From the NCBI GenBank assembly GCA_029560455.1, contig JAKQKW010000358.1, positions 1 to 17,125 on the forward strand: a stretch of DNA of 17,125 bases. Direction: 5' to 3'. The translations under genes and the position numbers were made by a program. This DNA comes from Candidatus Rifleibacteriota bacterium. Lineage in GTDB: Bacteria; Riflebacteria; Ozemobacteria; Ozemobacterales; Ozemobacteraceae. The notes below the pieces were generated by a model. That model saw only the letters and a list, made by a program, of their open reading frames with translations. It did no database searches and had not been told where the DNA came from. Of this stretch, positions 9,601-15,753 are shown one piece after another. Position 1 is the first letter of the stretch; each line of letters begins with the position of its first letter.

Positions 9601-10361
9601 TCAGAAAACTGCAGGGTCTCGGCGACCGCAGCAGCAAATACTCTCTGCCAGCCGAGCTCAAAGCCGAAAAGTTTTCTCTGAAGACCACCGAGAAAGTTGC
9701 CGAACGTAAGGCTGATCCAGCTGATGGTCTTGTTACCAAAGCTCTTGATTCAGCAGAGCGCGGATTCATTTCAGAAGCACTGCTTGAGCTGGCCAAAGCC
9801 CGCCAGGAAAACCCGAAAAACCTCGATATTCTGCTGAACCTGGGGTTCATGCATACAGTTCAGGGTAATTTTAAAGATGCTTTCGAAGCCTATGCCAATG
9901 CAACCGTCAGTCACCCGAAAGATTCACTCGCCCGCCTGGCCCTCGGAAACCTCTACTGGCTTGGCGGCCAGGCCGACAAAGCTGTTGAACAGTGGCGACT
10001 GGTCAAGGGCCAGCCCAAACCAGACGCACAATTCAACATTCTTGGCCGTACCGAAAAAATCTGGCAGCGTATGCTTGAAGTCGACCCGATGGATGTTGAC
10101 GCCCATTCAAATCTTGGTCTTGTCTACATGTTTTCCGGCGAATACCGCAAAGCTCTCGCCGAATTCCAGGCAGTAACAAAAATTGAACCTTCACGGCGCG
10201 AACATGAATTCTATCAGGCCCAGATAAACGTGCTTATGTATCTGCAGAAAAACAATGCCAGCAACCGCAAAGAAGCCCAGAAAATTCTGCAGGGCCTGGC
10301 ACAGGGCCCTGAAGCATTCCCACATTCAGAAAGGCTGAAAAACTTTGTTGCCAATCTGTAA
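6636..10361 (+). CDS. Large exported TPR-repeat protein (1241 aa)
   Basis: The N-terminus MIKRIIKATILLAFLLPVHL reads as a signal peptide likely cut after PAA at about residue 23, so the protein is exported. Most of the rest is tetratricopeptide-like: blocks at about 100-205, 240-305, 335-405, 470-670 and 705-900, and, after a linker, about 1030-1225. Typical units include NPSSADNWFRLGSTFLQLKVY and KPNYLLARYNLGLANYITQNY. The linker at about 900-1025 is not TPR and holds a duplicated motif, MTLEDKMWVLKQLERFGN (944-961) and LTNRDKQWVVRKLQGLGD (980-997). TPR arrays are protein-binding scaffolds, and in envelope glycan systems large periplasmic TPR proteins bridge inner- and outer-membrane parts. 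No catalytic domain is visible. The start has no recognisable Shine-Dalgarno sequence, but later Met codons would remove the signal peptide. It lies 48 nt after the polymerase gene and overlaps the barrel gene by 17 nt. Confidence 0.88.
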   Translation: MIKRIIKATILLAFLLPVHLPAAMDFIFEESISQSLARMESLYTAGKWDEAMNVGRGIIKDAPKDHPAGRRAQDLIVLSIDGRNREILANQSRDQQKKKQETAQQLITEGSKLLTEKSYPAAAEKFARAVRLHGGDAQSYFLLGYASLKADKRKEAYNALRQCLKLNPAHERALFHIAGLSYEFNHSTEAEDYAARLIEAIEKKLNEYRDIFLDQRSKGMNDQAVATARKMAALRSNLAQASFMHGVLTYKRKDFKAAVVSFEKATKINPSSADNWFRLGSTFLQLKVYHQATVAIEQAILIRETLLKDLAANAGRLLDAGKSDEAVEAELKTRKLKDEIARSLYVLAIANGRKKETDSAIRNIERALELKPDFVQGRYTRAILLAEKNYLEEALEQMRQVLKDSPPKSEQAKKAIRTITFLMDQIARRDNPSEVTAVAKTEKMVEVEQYVKDMPGIGGKDAETRLEDVFPKLREVKQLVSMRNHAEAVRRLLYLRTQHPDIAEIHAILGHCYMEMGRIDDAAKCFDEAIAVQPDHAEALNGLSYIMATKVENLDIALKYIRQALAVDGLRPEFYHTLGWVHFKTGEVQKSIDAFNRALEIKPNYLLARYNLGLANYITQNYQAAISAFNAVIAQNPSHHKALLFKSISLAKTQNAEEAIATLENLRGKLTEKSVLHKVVADLHAKLKLAHERHAELPVPEIKSPAPIEKLMAEAQAFRAKGLVTRAKEKYLECQRLAPERFEPHFALGQMYAEAGLNLPALAAWERAEKLKTDHFPLQMSLGKMHHKLGKAEKAKEYFDRAQALNEKDPEPRYYLGLLAYEEKRFESAESYALAALRLKPDYYKSMALLGMTRIRLNRLKPARDIYETLYAKAPADSSIRRHARKKIWEITKMMAPAQYPSVEDALEVKNQMVRKVSDADRKVEVKPRPEEEQAIAEYGKNTMTLEDKMWVLKQLERFGNVSTPTPVSPLRREVTAQTLTNRDKQWVVRKLQGLGDRSSKYSLPAELKAEKFSLKTTEKVAERKADPADGLVTKALDSAERGFISEALLELAKARQENPKNLDILLNLGFMHTVQGNFKDAFEAYANATVSHPKDSLARLALGNLYWLGGQADKAVEQWRLVKGQPKPDAQFNILGRTEKIWQRMLEVDPMDVDAHSNLGLVYMFSGEYRKALAEFQAVTKIEPSRREHEFYQAQINVLMYLQKNNASNRKEAQKILQGLAQGPEAFPHSERLKNFVANL

Positions 10362-11313
10362 AAAACTCAAATCAGCAACCGCTTTGAACGTCATTTTGGC
10401 AGGGCTTCTTGCTGCCGGTCTGTTTATGGCTCCAACACAGGCTTCGGCAGCGCCAAAATATAACCCGGCTTTCTCAGACTACGAAATATATTCACTCGGC
10501 GACTACAAACCGCAACCGGTGAAAAAGCCAGGTCTGCTCAAGCCTTCGCCGCGCAATGCCCTCAACTCAGAGGGCCTCGGGGGCTTTTTCGTCGGAGTCA
10601 CCGCCGACAAATTCGAGCCTGAACAGATAATTCTCGGCTCCAGATACAAGTATCACAAACTCACCAGTAGCCTGGGCACCAGCTTTCACTCAACCGAAAA
10701 AGGCTCAGTATCAACCTTTGAATCATCAGTTAACTGGGTCGGCAAATGGGCCGAATGGGCGATAACAGTGCCGATTCACGACTGGGAACTAAGTGCTCCG
10801 AGAACTTTCGGCGGTTATGCCGACAGCAATACCGGTCTCGGAAACATGAAAATCGGCATGAAAGCGACCTATCTGCCTGACAAAAGTTACTACCGCTTTG
10901 CCTACGGTGCAGTGACAACCGTTACCACCGGCAACCCCGACAATATGCTGCCGGCCGGCTCAAAAAACAGTGATGAGCTCAAACTGTTCGGCTGCGTTAC
11001 CACCAGTGAAACTGACCGGGCGACCGGCAACCTTGAACTGGGCACTGTAATTGATTCAGAAGGCGAAGATGATCGCTTTCTCTATCGCATGGGCTTGAGC
11101 TATGAAGCCACGAAACATGTTTCGGTCATCGGCGAAATTGCCGGCGAAGTTCTTGGTGGCGATGACAAGGACACCCTCGACATGATTCTCGGAATCAGGC
11201 TGGCACCCGGCGAAAAATTCACTCTTGAATTTGCCTGGTATAGAAACCTGCGCACTTACCGCAACTATGGCTGGGATGACCAGTTACAGGCTGGTTACAG
11301 TCTGCGATGGTAA
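10345..11313 (+). CDS. Predicted outer-membrane beta-barrel protein
   Basis: The 322-residue protein has an N-terminal signal peptide: Lys-rich start, hydrophobic NVILAGLLAAGLFMA, then a likely cut after QASA near residue 35. The remainder is rich in alternating polar/hydrophobic, aromatic and Gly-containing segments (FRFAYGAVTTVTT-like strands, FTLEFAWYRNLRTYRNYGW) and ends in YSLRW. A C-terminal aromatic residue on a final amphipathic strand is the classic recognition signal for barrel assembly. The size suits roughly a 12-strand barrel, resembling the loosely defined 'transporter/MetA-like' outer-membrane family. The first possible starts are tandem TTG codons at 10345 and 10348, inside the end of the preceding gene, with AAGG at 10331-10334 as a modest ribosome binding site. 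A TTG at 10384 is an alternative that would still leave a hydrophobic leader. It is the last gene of the operon and probably its outer-membrane exit or anchor component (inference). Confidence 0.78.
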   Translation: MLPICKKLKSATALNVILAGLLAAGLFMAPTQASAAPKYNPAFSDYEIYSLGDYKPQPVKKPGLLKPSPRNALNSEGLGGFFVGVTADKFEPEQIILGSRYKYHKLTSSLGTSFHSTEKGSVSTFESSVNWVGKWAEWAITVPIHDWELSAPRTFGGYADSNTGLGNMKIGMKATYLPDKSYYRFAYGAVTTVTTGNPDNMLPAGSKNSDELKLFGCVTTSETDRATGNLELGTVIDSEGEDDRFLYRMGLSYEATKHVSVIGEIAGEVLGGDDKDTLDMILGIRLAPGEKFTLEFAWYRNLRTYRNYGWDDQLQAGYSLRW

Positions 11314-11320
11314 AAACCGG

Positions 11321-12913
11321 TTAACGAACTCGCTTTTTCAGCTCGGCAATCATTTCCTGGGCAACCGCCCATTCACGTGAATTCGGCGGGGCCTTGGCAA
11401 AAATCTTTTCAAACCTGGCAAGAGCCATTTTTCCGGCTTCCTGGTCACCCTTGAGAAGCAGCATGTCTGTATAAGCATTCGCACTCTTCATCAACAGCTG
11501 CAGATCGTCAGGAGATGAAGCCAGACCGGTTTCGAGAACGGCCACTGCATCAGAAAGGCGACTTTCTCGGCTCAAGCGGTCAGCCTCTTCAACAATCTGT
11601 TCAACGCTCATGCGCTTGAGGACAAAATCACTGGGACGCGGCCGCTCCGACTCTTCGCTGCCGCTGGCAACCGGTGTCTGGGCTGCCGCAGCCATCTGTG
11701 CAGCAGTCAGCGCGTCTGCCCTTTCTTTGGCCTTGGCTTCGCGTTCGGCCTGCTCGGCTTCATAGCGCTCGACAATTCTTGCAGCTTCTTCGACAAACTG
11801 CGAATTTGCATTCTTTTTCGCGCCGCCGCTGGTTTCGAGGAAGCTTTTCAAATCGGGCACGGCCAGGTCGAGGTTACCAGAGATATAAATCAGCAGACCA
11901 CGATAGAACTGACCGTTTTGCATACGGTTCGGGCGCTCTTTAAGATATTCGAGGCCTTTTTTAATCAGACCATTTTCGGGCTCGGCAAGAAAATCGCGTT
12001 CGGCCAGAATGCAGGTCACATAAAGGTCGAGGGCCTTTTCGACATTACCGGCATCGAGCGCATCCATAGCCTGATTAAAAATGCTTGCGCCGGCTCCCTT
12101 GCGGTTGGTACGAAACTTTTTGCCCTCTTTGCCCTTCTCTTTTTCTTTGGCAAGGCGTTCAGAGATTTTTTCGGCGGGCTCAGGCGGCTTCTGCAGATCG
12201 ACTTTTGGAGAAGCCGCAGTCTGCACGGGTTTAACCGGTTCAACTTTCGTGTCAGCAGCAGGTTGCCCGCCGTAGGCTTTTGGCTGGCCGGTAGCCGAAT
12301 CGACAAGGTAAATCTGCGACTCTTCAAGACCCGGAAGCTGAGGAACATTGTCGCCGCCCTCAGAAAGAGCGCGCAGTCTTTGCAGCGCCTGAGCAAACGA
12401 AGGGTTCAGCGACAGGGCTCTGCCATAACTTTCACGGGCTTCCTGCATACGGCCCATGGCTTCATAGCACAAACCCATATTATACGGAACCCAGTAAGAA
12501 TCGGGGTTGATCCTCTCGGCCTGTTTGTAGCAGTGCAGGCTGTCGCGATACTGACCGCTCTTTTTATAAAGAATACCAAGATTATTATAGGCATGAAAAT
12601 TGTCAGGATCAATTCTCAGCAGCACAAAGTAAGCCTCGACCGCCTTAACAAAGTTATTGGCAAGGCTGTATTCCATGGCGAGATTCAGATGTGCCTCAAT
12701 ATCACGGGGGTTATCTATCAGCTTCTGCTGCAGTTGGTAAATGCGGCCGGCATTGATTGAAGCCTCAAGGGGTACCGGTTGCAGCAGCAGCAGACAAAAA
12801 CACACCGCGAGTATAAAACAACTCGCGGTGTTGGCGAGTCTGAACAGAAGCAGTATCAAATCTGATTCAGCGTGCTTCGACAAGGAACTTGATTGCTGTT
12901 TTTTCGTTTCCAT
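11321..12913 (-). CDS. Membrane-anchored or exported TPR protein
   Basis: From ATG 12913 the protein has 530 residues. A hydrophobic signal/anchor segment (about residues 18-45, with SCFILAVCFCLLLL) follows a polar N-terminal stretch. Three good TPR units then occupy about 73-175 (YNNLGILYKKSGQYRDSLHCYKQA and PYNMGLCYEAMGRMQEARESYG patterns). After these come a Pro/Lys-rich linker, a second helical domain (about 275-365), a coiled coil rich in Glu/Ala/Lys (about 373-405) and a final TPR-like unit. The product would be a periplasmic or membrane-tethered scaffold of unknown role. The start is uncertain. ATG 12913 overlaps spoVS by 47 nt and lacks a Shine-Dalgarno sequence. The frame extends to TTG 12931, and TTG at 12859 just after the spoVS stop is equally possible and gives a more compact signal peptide. 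A terminator-like hairpin lies within its signal-sequence codons. The 3' end converges on the barrel gene. Confidence 0.82.
   Translation of the reverse strand: METKKQQSSSLSKHAESDLILLLFRLANTASCFILAVCFCLLLLQPVPLEASINAGRIYQLQQKLIDNPRDIEAHLNLAMEYSLANNFVKAVEAYFVLLRIDPDNFHAYNNLGILYKKSGQYRDSLHCYKQAERINPDSYWVPYNMGLCYEAMGRMQEARESYGRALSLNPSFAQALQRLRALSEGGDNVPQLPGLEESQIYLVDSATGQPKAYGGQPAADTKVEPVKPVQTAASPKVDLQKPPEPAEKISERLAKEKEKGKEGKKFRTNRKGAGASIFNQAMDALDAGNVEKALDLYVTCILAERDFLAEPENGLIKKGLEYLKERPNRMQNGQFYRGLLIYISGNLDLAVPDLKSFLETSGGAKKNANSQFVEEAARIVERYEAEQAEREAKAKERADALTAAQMAAAAQTPVASGSEESERPRPSDFVLKRMSVEQIVEEADRLSRESRLSDAVAVLETGLASSPDDLQLLMKSANAYTDMLLLKGDQEAGKMALARFEKIFAKAPPNSREWAVAQEMIAELKKRVR
12796..12831 (-). 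terminator. Intrinsic terminator of spoVS, inside the next gene's signal-sequence codons
   Basis: A perfect 11-bp stem on the minus strand, ACACCGCGAGT / ACTCGCGGTGT (12831-12821 with 12812-12802), has an 8-nt loop and is followed by GTTTTTG (five U at 12800-12796). It begins about 35 nt after the spoVS stop. It overlaps codons of the downstream TPR gene's hydrophobic leader, so it may work as a partial terminator or attenuator. Confidence 0.75.
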
Positions 12914-13127
12914 CAATTTCGATTTTGGCAAAGGCGATCATTGTATAAAGCTCAATGCCCTTTGGCGCGACATAACCTCTGGTTACTGCAATTGATTTTA
13001 CTGCCTGATTCACAGCCCCTGCACCCACAGCCAGCAGTTCTACCTGTTTGTCCTGTTCGAGAACTGCAGCAATGGCGCCGGCAACAGACTTCGGATTCGA
13101 CGATGATGCGACTCTGAGTATTTCCAT
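12867..13127 (-). CDS. spoVS: SpoVS-family protein
   Basis: The 86-residue protein matches the SpoVS family along its whole length and has the length typical of the family. Recognised blocks are MEILRVASSSNPKSVAGAI, VGAGAVNQAVKSIAVTRGYV, the APKGIELYTMIAF segment and the C-terminal EIDGNEKTAIKFLVEAR. SpoVS is a small Alba-like alpha/beta protein, thought to bind nucleic acid. In Bacillus it affects septation and coat assembly in sporulation, but it is also found in many bacteria that do not sporulate, where its job is unclear. The start ATG at 13127 has a strong AAAGGAG ribosome binding site (13143-13137) with 9-nt spacing. It appears to be a single-gene transcription unit, with a promoter near 13181-13210 and a hairpin terminator at 12796-12831. 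It should not be read as proof of sporulation. Confidence 0.95.
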   Translation of the reverse strand: MEILRVASSSNPKSVAGAIAAVLEQDKQVELLAVGAGAVNQAVKSIAVTRGYVAPKGIELYTMIAFAKIEIDGNEKTAIKFLVEAR

Positions 13128-13180
13128 CTTGAGCCTCTCCTTTAGCTATGTTAAAAACCCAACAACCTCTTCACACTAAA

Positions 13181-13210
13181 ATTATAAACAAAAAAACCAT
13201 TAATATGCAA
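13181..13210 (-). promoter_or_regulatory. Candidate spoVS promoter
   Basis: On the minus strand TTGCAT (13210-13205) and a perfect TATAAT (13186-13181) are separated by 18 bp in an A/T-rich stretch. The predicted start near 13174 gives a leader of about 47 nt before ATG 13127. The -35 box matches only in TTG. Confidence 0.55.
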
Positions 13211-13319
13211 ACGCTTTATTGATTGTATGTACATTCTGAAGCGAATGCAGGATTTTACACACACATTCAACGGCCTTAAGAGCGGGTTTCGTAGAATCTT
13301 TATTAACTCTTTATGGCCA

Positions 13320-13361
13320 AATAAAGCAGGGGGCTGTTTCGAACAGTTTCGAAACAGCCCC
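13320..13361 (-). terminator. Terminator hairpin after fabF
   Basis: A perfect 14-bp stem, GGGGCTGTTTCGAA (minus strand 13361-13348) with TTCGAAACAGCCCC (13343-13330), encloses a 4-nt loop. It is followed by CTGCTTTATTT, a broken U-rich tract. The first arm starts 13 nt beyond the fabF stop codon. The poor U tract means termination may be partial, but the stem is very stable. Confidence 0.8.
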
Positions 13362-13374
13362 TCGAATTTATTAA

Positions 13375-14613
13375 TTATTCTGGTCTTGCAAGCAGAATGC
13401 TGGCATTCTGCCCGCCAAAGCCGAAAGAGTTAACCAGACCGCCATCAATCTGTCTATTTTTGGGCGAAAGCGGTGCAAGATCGAGATCCTGCAGCTCAGG
13501 ATCAACGTTTTCAAGATTAATGGTCGGGTGAATGAAACCCTGCTGCATCTGCAGGATTGTAGCCACAGAACCTACCGCACCGGCAGCACCGAGCAGGTGA
13601 CCAATCATTGATTTGGTAGCATTGATGGTAACATTGCCAATTTTATCGCCAAAAACGCGACGTACGGCTTTCATTTCAGCCAAATCGCCAAGCGGGGTAC
13701 TGGTTCCGTGAGCATTAACATAATTGATGCGCTCGATCGGAAAATTCATGAAATTGACAGCCTTCATCATGGCGCGATAGCCACCTTCGCCTTCGGGATG
13801 AGGAGCGGTCAGATGGTGAGCGTCAGCAGTGGCACCATAACCCTTGATTTCGGCAAGAACCCTGGCCCCGCGACGGCGGGCACTTTCTTCGCTCTCAATA
13901 ACGAGAACGCCTGCCCCTTCGCCCATGACAAAGCCATCACGGTCTTTATCAAAAGGTCTTGAGGCTCTTTCAGGCTCGCTATTGCGCGTAGACAACGCTT
14001 TCATCTTGGCAAAACCGGCAACGGTCAGCGGCGTAATCGCTGATTCAGCACCCCCGCAGACCATAATGTCACATTCATCATGAATGATTTTGAGAAAAGC
14101 TTCACCGATACCATGCAGACCAGATGCACAGGCAGAAACTACACAGTAATTTGGGCCATTGAAGCCATATTCCATGGCAATACAGCCGGCTGAAATATTG
14201 CAGATCATCATTGGCACAAGAAATGGACTGACACGGCCCGGGCCGCTGGCACGACAGGTTTCGAATTCTTCTTCAAAGGTATGAATACCGCCGATACCAG
14301 TCGACACGGTAACGCCAACTCTGAAAGGATCGTAATTCTTCTCTTTGAGACCAGCCATATTGACGGCCATTGCAGCGGCCGACATCGCAAACTGCGAATA
14401 ACGGTCATGGCGGCGCACTTCTTTTTTATTCATGTACTGCTCAGGGTCAAAATTCTTCACCTGGCCGGCAATCTGAACTGTATGCTGTGAAGCATCAAAA
14501 CAGCTGATCGGACTGACACCGCTTTTGCCCTGCCTGAGGCTTTCTGCAAACTGGTCGACTCCGATGCCAATCGGGGTCACTGCCCCAATGCCTGTGACAA
14601 AAACGCGTTTCAT
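13375..14613 (-). CDS. fabF: Beta-ketoacyl-ACP synthase II
   Basis: This is a full-length condensing enzyme of 412 residues, the usual size for FabF. The Cys-His-His triad is in place: Cys162 in VSACASG, His302 in NAHGTSTPLGD and His339 in IGHLLGAAG. These positions are one residue off the well-known E. coli numbering. The gating loop SFGFGG (396-401, Phe399) is also present. FabF catalyses elongation of acyl-ACP with malonyl-ACP in type II fatty acid synthesis in the cytoplasm. The start ATG 14613 follows MKRVFVTGIGAVTPIG, the standard N-terminus, and has CAGGAGG (14627-14621) with 7-nt spacing. It lies downstream of fabK but with a 123-nt gap that contains a small hairpin and a good promoter, so it can be transcribed separately. 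A strong hairpin ends the unit. Confidence 0.97.
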   Translation of the reverse strand: MKRVFVTGIGAVTPIGIGVDQFAESLRQGKSGVSPISCFDASQHTVQIAGQVKNFDPEQYMNKKEVRRHDRYSQFAMSAAAMAVNMAGLKEKNYDPFRVGVTVSTGIGGIHTFEEEFETCRASGPGRVSPFLVPMMICNISAGCIAMEYGFNGPNYCVVSACASGLHGIGEAFLKIIHDECDIMVCGGAESAITPLTVAGFAKMKALSTRNSEPERASRPFDKDRDGFVMGEGAGVLVIESEESARRRGARVLAEIKGYGATADAHHLTAPHPEGEGGYRAMMKAVNFMNFPIERINYVNAHGTSTPLGDLAEMKAVRRVFGDKIGNVTINATKSMIGHLLGAAGAVGSVATILQMQQGFIHPTINLENVDPELQDLDLAPLSPKNRQIDGGLVNSFGFGGQNASILLARPE

Positions 14614-14653
14614 TTTGTTGCCTCCTGAGTCTGTCTAAAAAAGTTACAAAAGG

Positions 14654-14682
14654 TTTGTACCAGAGTTGAGCTGTTGAGTCAA
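14654..14682 (-). promoter_or_regulatory. Candidate fabF promoter
   Basis: On the minus strand TTGACT (14682-14677) and TACAAA (14659-14654) lie exactly 17 bp apart, just upstream of fabF. The -35 box matches the consensus at five of six positions and the -10 box at four. A start near 14647 would give a leader of about 34 nt containing the CAGGAGG ribosome binding site. Confidence 0.55.
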
Positions 14683-14690
14683 TAGCAAAT

Positions 14691-14705
14691 CACCGGAAAC
14701 CGGTG
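14691..14705 (-). terminator. Short hairpin between fabK and fabF, weak terminator or attenuator
   Basis: CACCGG and CCGGTG form a 6-bp GC-rich stem with a 3-nt loop. On the minus strand it is followed by ATTTGCTATTG. It lies between the fabK stop and the fabF promoter. The U tract is poor, so strong termination is unlikely. Confidence 0.35.
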
Positions 14706-14736
14706 TAGTGACTTGTTGAAAAGAGAGATTTATCGG

Positions 14737-15687
14737 CTAATTGCGATATTCGAGATCTTTGAAAAACATCTCGAAAATTTCTGCCACAGACAGAATCTCG
14801 TTGATGCGATAAACATGCTCACCGGCAAAAACGAGACCTTTTTCAAGATCACCGGCACGGGCGTCTATCAATGCCTGAATGATACAGAAACGTCTTGAAC
14901 ATTTCTTGAGGCAGCCCATGCACGTCGGATGATGCGCCGTGCCGGCAGCGACCTTATCGGTGAAAGGTGTCGGCAAAGCGTTGCCCCAGAGGCCAACCGG
15001 GCTCATGATGCGAAAAACATCGCCTTTTTTAGCCTTAAGATAGGTGTCATGAAACGATTTTTCAACATTAGCCTCGAAACTCGCAGCGAAACGGGTACCA
15101 ACCTGAACGCCGTCAGCGCCAAAATTGAAAGCGTCGATTATGTCCTGTCTGTCGATAATTCCACCGGCAAGAAGAACCGGAATACTGACGGCCTTTTTTA
15201 CCTCAGGAAAAATATCCCTGGCAGGGCGCTCGGTTCCGAGGTGGCCGCCGGCTTCGCTGCCTTCGACAACAACGGCAGAAGCCCCCAGTTTTTCGGCAAG
15301 AGCAGCAACACGATCACTTGAAACAATCGGAACCACCGGAATATCATAGTCGCGACCAATGTCAAAAATATCCCGTGAAAAGCCCGCACCGGCAATCAAA
15401 GCATCGATGCCAGACTCCGCGGCGGCTTTCATCACCGGAGCAAATCCTGATGCTGCCACCATGGTGTTGATACCAACAATACCACCATTGGCAATACTTC
15501 TGGCAATCTTGATTTCATTGCGCACCTCTTCTGGTTCCATGCCTGAACCAGCGATGAGGCCAATACCACCTTCGCGGGCTACAGAGCCAGCCAGTTTGCC
15601 TGTAGAGACACGAATAGCCATGCCTCCCTGCATAAGCGGATATTTTGGCTGCAATTTACCAATTTTGAGTCGTGGCAGAATTTTCAC
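14737..15687 (-). CDS. fabK: FabK-like enoyl-ACP reductase / nitronate monooxygenase family flavoprotein
   Basis: The 316-residue TIM-barrel flavoprotein belongs to the FabK/2-nitropropane dioxygenase family. Visible motifs are PLMQGGMA near the N-terminus (18-24), the FMN/active-site EGSEAGGHLG (142-151, with His149 at the position of the catalytic FabK His), AGGI (174-177) and GVQVGTRF (193-200). The C-terminal extension has four cysteines, C256-x2-C259-x3-C263-x4-C268, followed by GLVFAGEHVYRINEI, as in many Firmicutes-type homologues. Its place between acpP and fabF argues for the last reduction step of the elongation cycle (enoyl-ACP to acyl-ACP, with FMN and NAD(P)H). Sequence alone cannot exclude nitronate monooxygenase activity. 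The start is GTG at 15687 with GGAG (15698-15695) at 7-nt spacing. It follows acpP by 66 nt, across a strong hairpin. Confidence 0.85.
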   Translation of the reverse strand: MKILPRLKIGKLQPKYPLMQGGMAIRVSTGKLAGSVAREGGIGLIAGSGMEPEEVRNEIKIARSIANGGIVGINTMVAASGFAPVMKAAAESGIDALIAGAGFSRDIFDIGRDYDIPVVPIVSSDRVAALAEKLGASAVVVEGSEAGGHLGTERPARDIFPEVKKAVSIPVLLAGGIIDRQDIIDAFNFGADGVQVGTRFAASFEANVEKSFHDTYLKAKKGDVFRIMSPVGLWGNALPTPFTDKVAAGTAHHPTCMGCLKKCSRRFCIIQALIDARAGDLEKGLVFAGEHVYRINEILSVAEIFEMFFKDLEYRN

Positions 15688-15706
15688 CTGAGATCTCCAG
15701 TGACAC

Positions 15707-15739
15707 TGCCGGCCGGTTTTAAAAAAAAACCGGCCGGCA
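15707..15739 (-). other. 14-bp intercistronic hairpin between acpP and fabK
   Basis: TGCCGGCCGGTTTT and AAAACCGGCCGGCA form a perfect 14-bp stem (15707-15720 with 15726-15739) with a 5-nt loop. On the transcribed strand the arm nearest acpP continues into a run of nine U, while no U tract follows the second arm. It may protect the 3' end of acpP mRNA or attenuate transcription into fabK, whose ribosome binding site lies just downstream. Confidence 0.7.
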
Positions 15740-15753
15740 AGCTATGATTTCAA

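Larger units (their letters stand above)
13128..13374. other. Intergenic region between fabF and spoVS
   Basis: This 247-bp gap is the longest gene-free stretch in the window. It holds the fabF hairpin (13330-13361), then an A/T-rich stretch without a convincing reading frame on either strand, then the spoVS promoter and ribosome binding site. A short CTTTAT/ATAAAG inverted repeat at 13309-13326 lies next to the hairpin. Nothing else is recognised. Confidence 0.7.

Noticed and set aside
9245..9850. Open frame of about 200 codons on the minus strand within the large TPR gene
   Set aside because: Its translation is Ser/Arg-rich low-complexity sequence, a typical shadow of the real plus-strand reading frame.
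11918..12760. Open frame of about 280 codons on the plus strand antisense to the TPR gene at 11321-12913
   Set aside because: The minus strand encodes clear TPR units over the same stretch. The antisense translation matches no recognised family and I saw no clear ribosome binding site for it.
12867..13127. Idea that the organism forms endospores because spoVS is present
   Set aside because: SpoVS occurs widely in bacteria that do not sporulate, and no other sporulation gene is in the window.
13429..13446. FabF loop reads GFGGQN rather than GFGGTN
   Set aside because: The residue after GFGG varies among FabF/KAS proteins, and the catalytic triad and gate Phe are intact, so this is ordinary variation.
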